Source: Minisyncoccota bacterium (GTDB lineage Bacteria > Patescibacteriota > Minisyncoccia > Phycocordibacterales > UBA9973). From it: DNA of 7,850 nt. The translations under genes and the position numbers were made by a program. Under the pieces are notes generated by a model. It saw nothing but the letters and a program-made list of their open reading frames with translations. It was not told where the DNA came from and did no database searches. Position 1 is the stretch's first letter, and each line of letters begins with the position of its first letter. Of the stretch, positions 1 to 6,764 are shown one piece after another. Location of the stretch: NCBI GenBank assembly GCA_017984185.1, contig JAGNZX010000022.1, positions 1 to 7,850 of the forward strand, written 5' to 3'.

Positions 1-360
1 ATGAAAAAACCTTCGGTCTTTGTTCGAAAACAAATGAAAGATCACGGCACAAAGAAAATGGTAGAAGGGGGAAGTGTATTAAATAGAAATATTTTGTTAA
101 TCGAAGACTTGGTCACCACTGGCGGAAGTAGTCTGAGTGCAGTCGAAAATTTGCGGAAAGAAGGCGCCAAGGTAAATAATTGTTTGGTTATCGTTAGTTA
201 CAATTTTCCGAGCGCCAAAGAAGCTTTTAGTAAAGCTAAAGTAAAATTGCACACGATTACTTCGTTTCCAGTTATTTTAGGAGAAGCCAAGAAGCTTGGC
301 ATGATCAATGAGGCGATTTTGAAAAAAGTCGAAGCTTGGTTTAGTGAGCATACAAAATGA
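1..360 (+). CDS. pyrE: Orotate phosphoribosyltransferase, C-terminal part (5' end cut by window)
   Basis: Transfers the phosphoribosyl group of PRPP to orotate, giving OMP, the fifth step of de novo pyrimidine synthesis in the cytoplasm. Only 119 residues are visible against about 200 in the family, so roughly the N-terminal half lies before base 1; the ATG at base 1 is probably internal. Seen directly: the mobile catalytic loop RKQMKDHG (visible residues 9-16, with the Arg-Lys, second Lys and His expected of the family) and the PRPP-binding loop LIEDLVTTGGSS (33-44), where the paired acidic residues and TTGGS bind the ribose phosphates. The stop overlaps the start of pyrF (ATGA, 357-360), which implies translational coupling and one operon. 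Family assignment is firm; the true start is unknown. Confidence 0.93.
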   Translation: MKKPSVFVRKQMKDHGTKKMVEGGSVLNRNILLIEDLVTTGGSSLSAVENLRKEGAKVNNCLVIVSYNFPSAKEAFSKAKVKLHTITSFPVILGEAKKLGMINEAILKKVEAWFSEHTK

Positions 361-1151
361 TTATTGATAAATACAACCAAAGAGCTAGGGCAATAAATTC
401 ACTTTTGTGTGTCGGCCTGGATTCTGATTTTGAAAAATTGCCGGATAGGTTCAAGGCGATGGAGAATCCGCAATTTGAATTTAATAAATATATTATTTCT
501 GAGACGCATGAGCTTGCCTCGGCTTTTAAATTAAATACTGCATTTTATGAAGCTCGGGGAGGTCAAGGGATACGAGAGCTCCAGATGACTATGGAGTATT
601 TACAAAAAAATCATCCAAATATTTTTACAATTTGTGACGCCAAACGAGCCGACATTGGTAATACCAATAATGGATATGTGGCTTTTGTTTTCGATTGGCT
701 AGGGTTTGATGCAGTTACCCTGCATCCATATTTGGGCGAAGAAGCACTAGCTCCGTTCCTAGATAGGAAAGATAAATGTTCAATCATTCTTTGCCGAACA
801 TCAAACATTGGTGCGAGTGAATTGCAAGATCTCGAAGTCGAGGGCAAGCCTATTTGGCAAATACTAGCAGAAAGAGTAGCAGAGGTTTGGAATAAAAATA
901 ATAATTGCATGTTAGTCGTCGGGGCGACGTATCCAATAGAGATGAAAAAAATTCGGGAAATTTCAAGAGAGATGACTTTTCTGGTTCCGGGTATCGGTGC
1001 ACAAGGTGGAAGTGTGGAGGAAGTTGTGAAGGCAGGACTCAATAGTGAAGGTCTAGGACTCATCATAAATTCTTCCCGCGGAATAATTTTCTCTGAAAAC
1101 CCAAAACTCGAAGCCCAAAAACTTTGTGAGGAAATCAGAAAATATAGTTAA
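357..1151 (+). CDS. pyrF: Orotidine 5'-phosphate decarboxylase, type 2
   Basis: Decarboxylates OMP to UMP, the last step of UMP synthesis. The 264-residue length fits the longer type 2 PyrF subfamily rather than the roughly 230-residue type 1. The TIM-barrel active site is clear: DAKRADIGNT at residues 94-103 supplies the Asp-Lys-Asp charge network, with Lys96 the expected proton donor. Other family marks are LCVGLDSD (17-24) on the first strand, VPGIGAQGG (210-218) and NSSRGI (238-243), the last two forming the phosphate-gripping end of the barrel. The start is set by the ATGA overlap with pyrE. At its other end the TAA stop (1149-1151) overlaps the stop of the convergent pyrD, and no terminator is seen between them. 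No frameshift or missing key residue. Confidence 0.95.
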   Translation: MIIDKYNQRARAINSLLCVGLDSDFEKLPDRFKAMENPQFEFNKYIISETHELASAFKLNTAFYEARGGQGIRELQMTMEYLQKNHPNIFTICDAKRADIGNTNNGYVAFVFDWLGFDAVTLHPYLGEEALAPFLDRKDKCSIILCRTSNIGASELQDLEVEGKPIWQILAERVAEVWNKNNNCMLVVGATYPIEMKKIREISREMTFLVPGIGAQGGSVEEVVKAGLNSEGLGLIINSSRGIIFSENPKLEAQKLCEEIRKYS

Positions 1152-2116
1152 AATAATTCGTACGCTCTTTTGATGATGCCGGGGATGGCTAGGGGATTTA
1201 AAAAAGCTACCGAGCCGATCGAGATATTGTCGGCGCCAGCTTCGAATAATTTTTCTACATCTTTTTTATAGAGCACTCCGCCACCGGCGTCGATATGTTT
1301 TTTAAAGCCTGCTTTACGTAATGCTTTGATTTGTTCAACGACGAGGGGGAGCAGTGGGGCACCAGAGAGTCCGCCTGGTTTATTTACATTTAAATTTCGC
1401 TTGAGGAGTGGGGAGCCGTTGGGAAATAGTTTTTTCCAGTTAATCTTGTCCGGCAAGTTACCAAAAAGCACAGTATTTGAAGTAGAAATAGCGTGGCAAT
1501 TTTTATGTTCACCGATAGTTAGGATATTCGGTATTGGCATTTCAACACTGATCTTGAGGATTATAGCCATACCAGCCATAACTAGTGGCTCACATTTATC
1601 TAGGATTTTCAAAATTTCTTTGAGCTCCGGGCTATCGTGTTTAGTATTCGGGCAGGTGACATTTATCTGTAAACCGATTTTTGTATTATATTTAGGGTAT
1701 TCTCGTAAAAGTATTTTAGTAAACTCTTCGAATTCTCTCAGTCTTTCCGGCTCAGTTTCAGCCACAGCCATAAAAGATAGTTGGAATGGTTTGGTTTTCT
1801 TTTTTAATTCTTCCGAAGACAATATCTCTTCTGCTCCAGGTCCGGACAAGCTCACTGCATTAAGCGCATACTTTTTAAAAAAATTTAAATAAACACTTTT
1901 CGGTATGAGCTCCACCGGCATTAAATTTTTCTTGAGTGGTAGGTTGCCGAGGCGAGGCAGGAGAGTGGTGGTCTTGGAAACGAGGGTGACTTGTTTAAAA
2001 TTGATACCAATTAGCTTTAAAAGTTTGTGGTATGGCCAGCCCTGACCGTAAAAATTTAAAATTCCAGACATTCCCCAGACCGGTCCAAAATCTATGCCAT
2101 TTATTTCTCTATTCAT
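1148..2116 (-). CDS. pyrD: Dihydroorotate dehydrogenase, divergent class 1-like
   Basis: Oxidises dihydroorotate to orotate using FMN, the step before pyrE/pyrF, so the locus covers the last three steps to UMP. From the start chosen here the protein has 322 residues. Seen: INVTCPNTKH (151-160), where Cys155 occupies the catalytic-base position typical of class 1 enzymes (class 2 has Ser) and the Asn residues contact substrate; ILKIS with Lys188; STSNTV (211-216); GGLSGAPLLP (248-257), GGGV (278-281) and SIGSVAF (299-305) for FMN phosphate binding. No N-terminal membrane helix typical of class 2 is visible. I chose the ATG at 2116 because the next upstream ATG (2161) adds 15 unconserved residues and would place the first codon on the tuf -35 box, whereas MNREINGIDFGPVWG looks like a natural family N-terminus. 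The electron acceptor cannot be read from the window; no pyrK is nearby. Confidence 0.88.
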   Translation of the reverse strand: MNREINGIDFGPVWGMSGILNFYGQGWPYHKLLKLIGINFKQVTLVSKTTTLLPRLGNLPLKKNLMPVELIPKSVYLNFFKKYALNAVSLSGPGAEEILSSEELKKKTKPFQLSFMAVAETEPERLREFEEFTKILLREYPKYNTKIGLQINVTCPNTKHDSPELKEILKILDKCEPLVMAGMAIILKISVEMPIPNILTIGEHKNCHAISTSNTVLFGNLPDKINWKKLFPNGSPLLKRNLNVNKPGGLSGAPLLPLVVEQIKALRKAGFKKHIDAGGGVLYKKDVEKLFEAGADNISIGSVAFLNPLAIPGIIKRAYELF

Positions 2117-2129
2117 TAATATAAATATA
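2117..2129 (-). promoter_or_regulatory. Candidate extended -10 for a leaderless pyrD transcript
   Basis: Reading the minus strand, TGG followed by TATATT (2129-2124) forms an extended -10 element. The hexamer ends 7 nt before the chosen pyrD ATG, so transcription would begin at or one base before the start codon. No convincing -35 is present at 17 nt. This fits a leaderless or near-leaderless mRNA but is inferred from the motif alone. Confidence 0.35.
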
Positions 2130-2154
2130 CCACACCCAAAGTCTTTTTTAGGGT

Positions 2155-2182
2155 TTGACATTCATTTATAATCTGCTATTAT
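2155..2182 (+). promoter_or_regulatory. Promoter of the tuf-rpsJ-rplCDWB operon
   Basis: A perfect -35 TTGACA (2155-2160), a 16-nt spacer and TATTAT (2177-2182) preceded by TGC, an extended -10. The predicted start is A2189, after a 6-nt gap CTACCT. The same arrangement recurs upstream of rpsS (6816-6843), which greatly strengthens both calls. It also decides the pyrD start, since the longer pyrD reading would run into this box. Confidence 0.85.
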
Positions 2183-2188
2183 CTACCT

Positions 2189-2210
2189 AACTGCACTTTT
2201 GGCAGTTTTT
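2189..2210 (+). promoter_or_regulatory. 5'-terminal hairpin plus U run in the tuf leader
   Basis: AACTGC (2189-2194) pairs with GCAGTT (2202-2207) around a 7-nt loop, followed by further Ts. The stem begins on the predicted first transcribed base. It has the look of an intrinsic terminator but lies so close to the start that a role as a 5'-end mRNA stabiliser, or in promoter escape, is at least as likely. The rpsS leader has the same layout. Confidence 0.55.
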
Positions 2211-2265
2211 GTTTTGCTTTTTTAAAGTTAATTATTATAAGGTTTGTTAATAACGTTAGTAGTCA

Positions 2266-2294
2266 AGCCAGAGTGGCTGGTTCATGAACACTCT
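2266..2294 (+). promoter_or_regulatory. Two mutually exclusive hairpins in the tuf leader
   Basis: AGCCA (2266-2270) can pair with TGGCT (2274-2278). Alternatively AGAGTG (2270-2275) can pair with CACTCT (2289-2294). The two stems share bases, so only one can form at a time, 25 to 50 nt before the tuf ATG. The leader is about 130 nt long, far longer than other gaps in this operon, which suggests regulation, but the pairing is short and untested. Confidence 0.35.
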
Positions 2295-2318
2295 GTTTTG
2301 GTTAGTAACTTAAAAATT

Positions 2319-3512
<1,194 letters not shown>

Positions 3513-3554
3513 GAGTTTTGTAGAGTAAGATTTGTAAAAAGCACCTTTAAAATT

Positions 3555-3932
3555 ATGTCAACAACAGAAACAAAAGTGAAGAAAACAAAAGCAGCTAAAA
3601 CTTCCAAGAAAGAAAAGGGGGATGATAAAGTTGTGCTTCGTATTCGAGTCCGTGCTTACGAAAGCAAGGTCTTGGATGCTTCTGTAAAACAAATCATGGA
3701 TACAGCAATGAGATACGATTCAAATATCGTCGGACCTGTTCCACTTCCTACAGAAATCAAAAAATATACAGTCAATCGTTCTCCGTTTATTTATAAAAAT
3801 ACTCGAGAACAGTTTGAAATCCGAGTTCACAAAAGATTAATCGATATCATCAATCCAAACGCAAAGACAGTGGAGTCTTTAACCAACCTATCTTTGCCTT
3901 CTGGTGTGGATATTGATGTGAAAATGCTATAA
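3555..3932 (+). CDS. rpsJ: Small subunit ribosomal protein S10 with a Lys-rich N-terminal extension
   Basis: Head protein of the 30S subunit, and NusE in transcription antitermination. The core begins at about residue 26 (VVLRIRVRAYESKVLD) and runs through IVGPVPLPTEIKKYTVNRSP to the C-terminal SGVDIDVKML, all typical S10. At 125 residues it is about 20 longer than the usual 100-105. The excess is an N-terminal tail rich in Lys, Thr and Ala (residues 1-25), probably disordered and RNA-binding. The start at 3555 is preferred because it is preceded by the TTAAAATT block seen at the other starts; a GTG at about codon 27 would give an untailed form but lacks that context. Followed after 4 nt by rplC. 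Confidence 0.95.
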   Translation: MSTTETKVKKTKAAKTSKKEKGDDKVVLRIRVRAYESKVLDASVKQIMDTAMRYDSNIVGPVPLPTEIKKYTVNRSPFIYKNTREQFEIRVHKRLIDIINPNAKTVESLTNLSLPSGVDIDVKML

Positions 3933-3936
3933 AAAT

Positions 3937-4551
3937 ATGAAATTCATTTTAGGCCGAAAAGAGAATATGACGGAATATTTTTCTGAAGAAGGAGATGTTA
4001 TTCCTGTGACAGTAGTTTCTGCTGGTCCAGTTACCGTGACTCGAGTTTTCTCAAAAGAAGAAGACGGTTACAATTCTATACAAGTTGGCTTTGGCTCAAC
4101 TAAAAAAGAAAGAATCAATAAAGCTCAATTGGGTTCAATGAAGGGAGAACTATTTCAAACTCTCAAAGAATTTCGATTAAAACCAACCGATGAAAGTGGT
4201 GCCAAGGCAGGTGACGTGATCGACGTTTCAGCTTTTGCTGTCGGAGACAAACTTCAGGTTACTAGTGTTTCCAAAGGTAAGGGTTTCCAAGGTGTGGTCA
4301 AGCGCCACGGTTTTGCTGGTGGCCCTCGAACTCACGGACAAAAACATTCTGAACGTGAACCAGGAAGTATCGGTGGAGGTTTGCGAACTCACGTGCCAAA
4401 GGGTATGCGCATGGCTGGACGCATGGGTTCAGATAGAATCACTCAGAAAAATCTTAAAGTGGTTTTTGTCGATAAGGAAAATAATTTGATGTTGATCAAG
4501 GGTGCGATTACAGGCCGACGTGGAAGTTTGGTAGAAATCATAAGCCGATAA
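3937..4551 (+). CDS. rplC: Large subunit ribosomal protein L3
   Basis: An early 50S assembly protein whose long loop reaches towards the peptidyl transferase centre. The 204 residues match the family. Signature stretch: KGKGFQGVVKRHGFAGGPRTHG (113-134), then KHSEREPGSIG (136-146), and KGMRMAGRMGSDRIT (155-169). Between these, where most bacteria have a GSIGxxxTPGRVxKG pattern, this protein reads GSIGGGLRTHVPKG (143-156): one residue shorter and without the conserved Pro-Gly. The Gln methylated by PrmB in E. coli L3 is therefore not evident. The ORF opens 4 nt after the rpsJ stop and is followed by rplD after 4 nt, so translation is probably coupled. Confidence 0.97.
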   Translation: MKFILGRKENMTEYFSEEGDVIPVTVVSAGPVTVTRVFSKEEDGYNSIQVGFGSTKKERINKAQLGSMKGELFQTLKEFRLKPTDESGAKAGDVIDVSAFAVGDKLQVTSVSKGKGFQGVVKRHGFAGGPRTHGQKHSEREPGSIGGGLRTHVPKGMRMAGRMGSDRITQKNLKVVFVDKENNLMLIKGAITGRRGSLVEIISR

Positions 4552-4555
4552 AATT

Positions 4556-5218
4556 ATGGAAGCAAAAATTTACAATCAAAAAGGAAAAGAGACTGGAACA
4601 ATTGCTTTACCTGCGAAAGTTTTCGAAGTTAAGTGGCGTTCAGACTTGGTTCACCAAGTCGTCGAGGGTATGCGTTCCAACAAGCGTGCTGGAACAGCTG
4701 ATACCAAGGGCCGAGGGGAAGTTCGTGGGGGAGGTAAAAAGCCATGGAAACAAAAGGGAACAGGACGAGCTCGTCACGGTTCTACTCGTTCACCAATCTG
4801 GGTTGGTGGAGGTGTGACTCATGGTCCACTTGCTGAGAAAAACTATAAGCGCAAAATTTCCAAGACTATGCGTGCTCAAGCCCTCTTTTCAGTATTGTCT
4901 CGAAAATTCAAGGATGGTGAAATTGTTTTTGTTGACTCACTTTCTACAGGAACTGTTAGCACCAAGGTGGGTGCGGAAGCAATTAAAAACATATCTAAGG
5001 CTGGAGGTTTTAAATTGCCAACCAAGAAGACTGCCAATGCAAAAATTTTGACAGCGTTGTTTGCTCGAGACTTAAATGCTGAAAAAAGTTTCCGAAACCT
5101 TCCTGTGCTCGATATGGTTTTCGTTAAAAATTTAAACCCACTAGATGTCCTAAACCACAAATATCTCTTGATTGAAAATCCGGCCGAGAGTGTGAAATTC
5201 TTAGAAGCTAGAGGGTAA
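4556..5218 (+). CDS. rplD: Large subunit ribosomal protein L4
   Basis: Assembles early on 23S rRNA, and its extended loop lines the exit-tunnel constriction. It has 220 residues, slightly longer than the E. coli protein (201). The diagnostic loop is intact: RGEVRGGGKKPWKQKGTGRAR (53-73), then STRSPIWVGGGVTHGP (76-91). The C-terminal domain ends with LLIENPAESVKFLEARG. In E. coli, L4 represses its own S10 operon through a leader structure. Here the operon begins at tuf and the gap before rpsJ is only 42 nt without an obvious comparable structure, so that mechanism is not supported by the sequence, though the tuf leader could host something similar. Confidence 0.97.
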   Translation: MEAKIYNQKGKETGTIALPAKVFEVKWRSDLVHQVVEGMRSNKRAGTADTKGRGEVRGGGKKPWKQKGTGRARHGSTRSPIWVGGGVTHGPLAEKNYKRKISKTMRAQALFSVLSRKFKDGEIVFVDSLSTGTVSTKVGAEAIKNISKAGGFKLPTKKTANAKILTALFARDLNAEKSFRNLPVLDMVFVKNLNPLDVLNHKYLLIENPAESVKFLEARG

Positions 5219-5239
5219 AAAGTTACAAAGTATAAAGTT

Positions 5240-5509
5240 ATGACAAACATTATTAAAAACCCAAGAGTTACCGAAAAAGCATCTTTTGCTCAAGAGCAAA
5301 GTGTTTATACTTTTGATGTTTCGGTTGGAGCAACCAAGTCTGAAATAGGTAAGGCAGTTTTTGCAATTTATAAAGTAAAACCAGTAAAAGTTAATGTATT
5401 GGCTGTTCCAAAAAAGAAAGTTACTTCTCGAGGCCAAGACGGTGTTCGAGGCGGGGGACGTAAAGCTTTGGTGTATTTAAAAAAGGGAGATAAGATAGAA
5501 TTTATATAA
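5240..5509 (+). CDS. rplW: Large subunit ribosomal protein L23
   Basis: Sits at the exit-tunnel mouth and is the docking site for trigger factor and SRP. At 89 residues it is near the short end of the family. Seen: the N-terminal IIKNPRVTEKAS (4-15), the YTFDVSVGATKSEIGKAV helix region (23-40) and VYKVKPVKVNVL-like strand (43-54), a basic Gly/Arg-rich tunnel hairpin SRGQDGVRGGGRKA (63-76), and the closing strand VYLKKGDKIEFI. The 21-nt gap after rplD has no Shine-Dalgarno sequence; the start is preceded by TATAAAGTT. Followed 5 nt later by rplB. Confidence 0.95.
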   Translation: MTNIIKNPRVTEKASFAQEQSVYTFDVSVGATKSEIGKAVFAIYKVKPVKVNVLAVPKKKVTSRGQDGVRGGGRKALVYLKKGDKIEFI

Positions 5510-5514
5510 ATAAT

Positions 5515-6354
5515 ATGAAGACATACAAGCCGACAAGTAAATCCAGAAGACAAATGACCAACATCAACTATCGTGATGTTTTGTCAAAAACTTCACCTAC
5601 CAAGTCTTTGATCCATGGCTTCAAGCGTTCTGTTGGACGAAATAGTCAAGGGCGTATCACTATGCGTCACAAAGGGGGAGGACACAAGCGCTTGTATCGC
5701 GATGTCGACTTTTTGTATGACAAAAAAGATATTCCAGCCATAATCAAGTCTGTAGAATACGATCCAAACCGTTCAGCTTTTATCGGTCTTGCTGTTTATA
5801 AAGACGGAGAAAAAAGATATGTGGTCCTACCTAAGACAGTAAAACCAGGGGACTCATTTATAGTTTCCGACAAAGCTGAATTAAATCCTGGAAATCGACT
5901 ACCTTTGAAAAATATTCCAGTCGGAACTTTTGTTTATAATATTGAAATCAAACCTCAAGGTGGTGCCAAGATTGGCCGAAGTGCCGGTATCTTTGCTCAG
6001 GTTGTGGCAAATGCTGACGGATATACAAACATCAAAATGCCTTCAAGTGAAGTTCGCAAGGTAAATGAAAATAGTTGGGCTTCAGTTGGAACTGTTTCAA
6101 ACGAAGAACACCACCTAGAAAACTATGGTAAAGCAGGACGTTCACGATGGAAGGGTATTCGCCCTACAGTCCGAGGTACTGCCATGAACCCAGTGGATCA
6201 CCCATACGGTGGAGGTGAAGGCCGACAAGGCCGAGGAACCAAGCGCCCAAAGACTATGTGGGGTAAGGTGACTGGTGGACGAAAGACTCGAACTCCAAAG
6301 AAATATTCAAACGTGTTTATCGTTTCTCGCCGAAAGACTGGAAAGAATAAATAA
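5515..6354 (+). CDS. rplB: Large subunit ribosomal protein L2
   Basis: Binds 23S rRNA at the subunit interface and is needed for subunit association and peptidyl transferase assembly. The 279-residue length is normal. Conserved stretches include GRNSQGRITMRHKGGGHKR (41-59), IPVGTFVYNIEIKPQGGAK (134-152) and the C-terminal TAMNPVDHPYGGGEGR (222-237). The critical His is kept at residue 229, but the usual second histidine of HPHGGG is Tyr231; archaeal and eukaryotic homologues also carry an aromatic residue there. It is the last gene of this transcription unit: a strong terminator begins about 10 nt after the stop, whereas in most bacteria rplB runs directly into rpsS. Confidence 0.98.
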   Translation: MKTYKPTSKSRRQMTNINYRDVLSKTSPTKSLIHGFKRSVGRNSQGRITMRHKGGGHKRLYRDVDFLYDKKDIPAIIKSVEYDPNRSAFIGLAVYKDGEKRYVVLPKTVKPGDSFIVSDKAELNPGNRLPLKNIPVGTFVYNIEIKPQGGAKIGRSAGIFAQVVANADGYTNIKMPSSEVRKVNENSWASVGTVSNEEHHLENYGKAGRSRWKGIRPTVRGTAMNPVDHPYGGGEGRQGRGTKRPKTMWGKVTGGRKTRTPKKYSNVFIVSRRKTGKNK

Positions 6355-6363
6355 AATAATTAA

Positions 6364-6400
6364 AAACAAAAAATCTCCGTAAGGAGATTTTTTGTTTACT
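6364..6400 (+). terminator. Intrinsic terminator after rplB
   Basis: An A-rich arm ending in TCTCC (6364-6378) pairs fully with GGAGA plus a T run (6383-6397) around the 4-nt loop GTAA, giving about 15 bp, followed by more Ts. It is the clearest terminator in the window. It ends the tuf-rplB unit ahead of the non-coding region. The A-rich upstream arm means it could also work on the minus strand. Confidence 0.9.
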
Positions 6401-6423
6401 TTAATTTTTTAGTATGCTATAAA
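6395..6423 (+). promoter_or_regulatory. Candidate promoter for the structured RNA
   Basis: TTTACT (6395-6400, 4 of 6 matches to TTGACA), a 17-nt spacer ending in TGC, and TATAAA (6418-6423). With the 6-nt gap used at the tuf and rpsS promoters, the start would be A6430, about 20 nt before the first strong hairpin. The -35 overlaps the last bases of the rplB terminator, so the two signals sit back to back. Confidence 0.55.
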
Positions 6424-6576
6424 TTTTTTAACCTGTTCTTTACTTTGAAAGTTGGAGATCCCTCCGACTTGTACGGACAGGCTAAGGAGAGCAAATGCTG
6501 AACGCAAGTCGTTCTCGTAAGCGGGGTAACGGAACCAAGGGCGGTCGTCACCGCCCGAAGGTGTAGTCGTGTGGAC

Positions 6577-6639
6577 CCCGTTGCCAGGGTGGAGGCCTTG
6601 GCCCGGAATGCCTACCCGTTGTGGATGGCAGCCTTGGCC
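6577..6639 (+). repeat. Imperfect tandem repeat of about 37 nt inside the structured RNA
   Basis: The pair CCCGTTG (6577-6583) then GCCTTGGCC (6595-6603) recurs as CCCGTTG (6615-6621) then GCCTTGGCC (6631-6639). Spacers are 11 and 9 nt and the period is 36-38 nt. Bases upstream (GGTAACGG at 6525-6532, CCAAGG at 6535-6540) are complementary to the repeated words, so either copy could be used in alternative pairings. Confidence 0.6.
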
Positions 6640-6715
6640 TTCGGTACCGACAGGCCCTGCTTCACCTAAGAAGTAGGTCTGTCAGCGGGCTAGACTTTTA
6701 GCCCGCATCGAAATG

Positions 6716-6757
6716 TTCTGCGGGCGCCCGGAGCTTCAAGCTTCGGGCGCCCCAGAA
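6716..6757 (+). other. Long GC-rich 3' stem of the structured RNA
   Basis: TTCTG (6716-6720) pairs with CAGAA (6753-6757). After one unpaired C, GGGCGCCCG (6722-6730) pairs with CGGGCGCCC (6744-6752), and the stem continues inward through AGC/GCT to a small loop. This gives about 18 bp with a single bulge. No U run follows at once; the T7 run starts at 6771, so this is probably a protective or processed 3' end and not a simple terminator. Confidence 0.6.
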
Positions 6758-6764
6758 ATATTAT

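Larger units (their letters stand above)
6430..6757 (+). ncRNA. Unidentified GC-rich structured RNA between rplB and rpsS
   Basis: About 330 nt with no plausible reading frame, strikingly richer in G and C than the flanking genes, and full of perfect or near-perfect stems. These are 6449-6457 with 6462-6470 (9 bp, one G-U); 6500-6504 with 6510-6514; 6539-6545 with 6550-6556 (7 bp); a longer stem 6525-6532 with 6578-6585 (8 bp, one G-U) enclosing the previous one; 6649-6663 with 6670-6683 (14 bp, one bulged C); 6685-6692 with 6699-6706 (8 bp); and the terminal 6716-6757 stem. It follows a terminator and a promoter-like site, and a separate promoter for rpsS lies downstream, so it is an independent gene and not an rpsS leader. 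I find no RNase P (GAGGAAAGTCC, ACAGA), tmRNA (tRNA-like ends, tag frame) or SRP domain IV motifs. Ends are inferred; the plus strand is chosen from the promoter. A mobile-element guide RNA (omega RNA/HEARO type) is one untested alternative. Confidence 0.72.

Noticed and set aside
1..360. Reading pyrE as a complete 119-residue protein starting at base 1
   Set aside because: The family needs about 200 residues and the visible part begins just before the catalytic loop, so the ATG is an edge effect.
611..1066. 151-codon open frame on the - strand
   Set aside because: Antisense shadow of pyrF with no family features.
1326..1892. 188-codon open frame on the + strand
   Set aside because: It is the antisense shadow of pyrD, shows no recognisable motif, and pyrD carries clear active-site residues.
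2117..2161. Longer pyrD start at 2161
   Set aside because: It adds 15 unconserved residues and overlaps the perfect -35 box of the tuf promoter.
2244..2318. In-frame upstream TTG that would extend EF-Tu by 25 residues
   Set aside because: The extension does not resemble any EF-Tu N-terminus and lies in the structured leader; the ATG at 2319 gives the standard MAEEF start.
6546..6556. CACCGCCCG resembling the 16S rRNA decoding-region sequence
   Set aside because: The match is only nine bases, the flanks do not fit, and the bases are explained by a perfect local hairpin.
6430..6757. Assignment of the structured RNA as RNase P RNA, tmRNA or SRP RNA
   Set aside because: A GAAAGT near 6447 and AGAGCAAA near 6488 recall RNase P fragments, but the paired conserved regions, the tmRNA tRNA-like ends and tag frame, and the SRP GGAA loop with its internal loop are not found on either strand.
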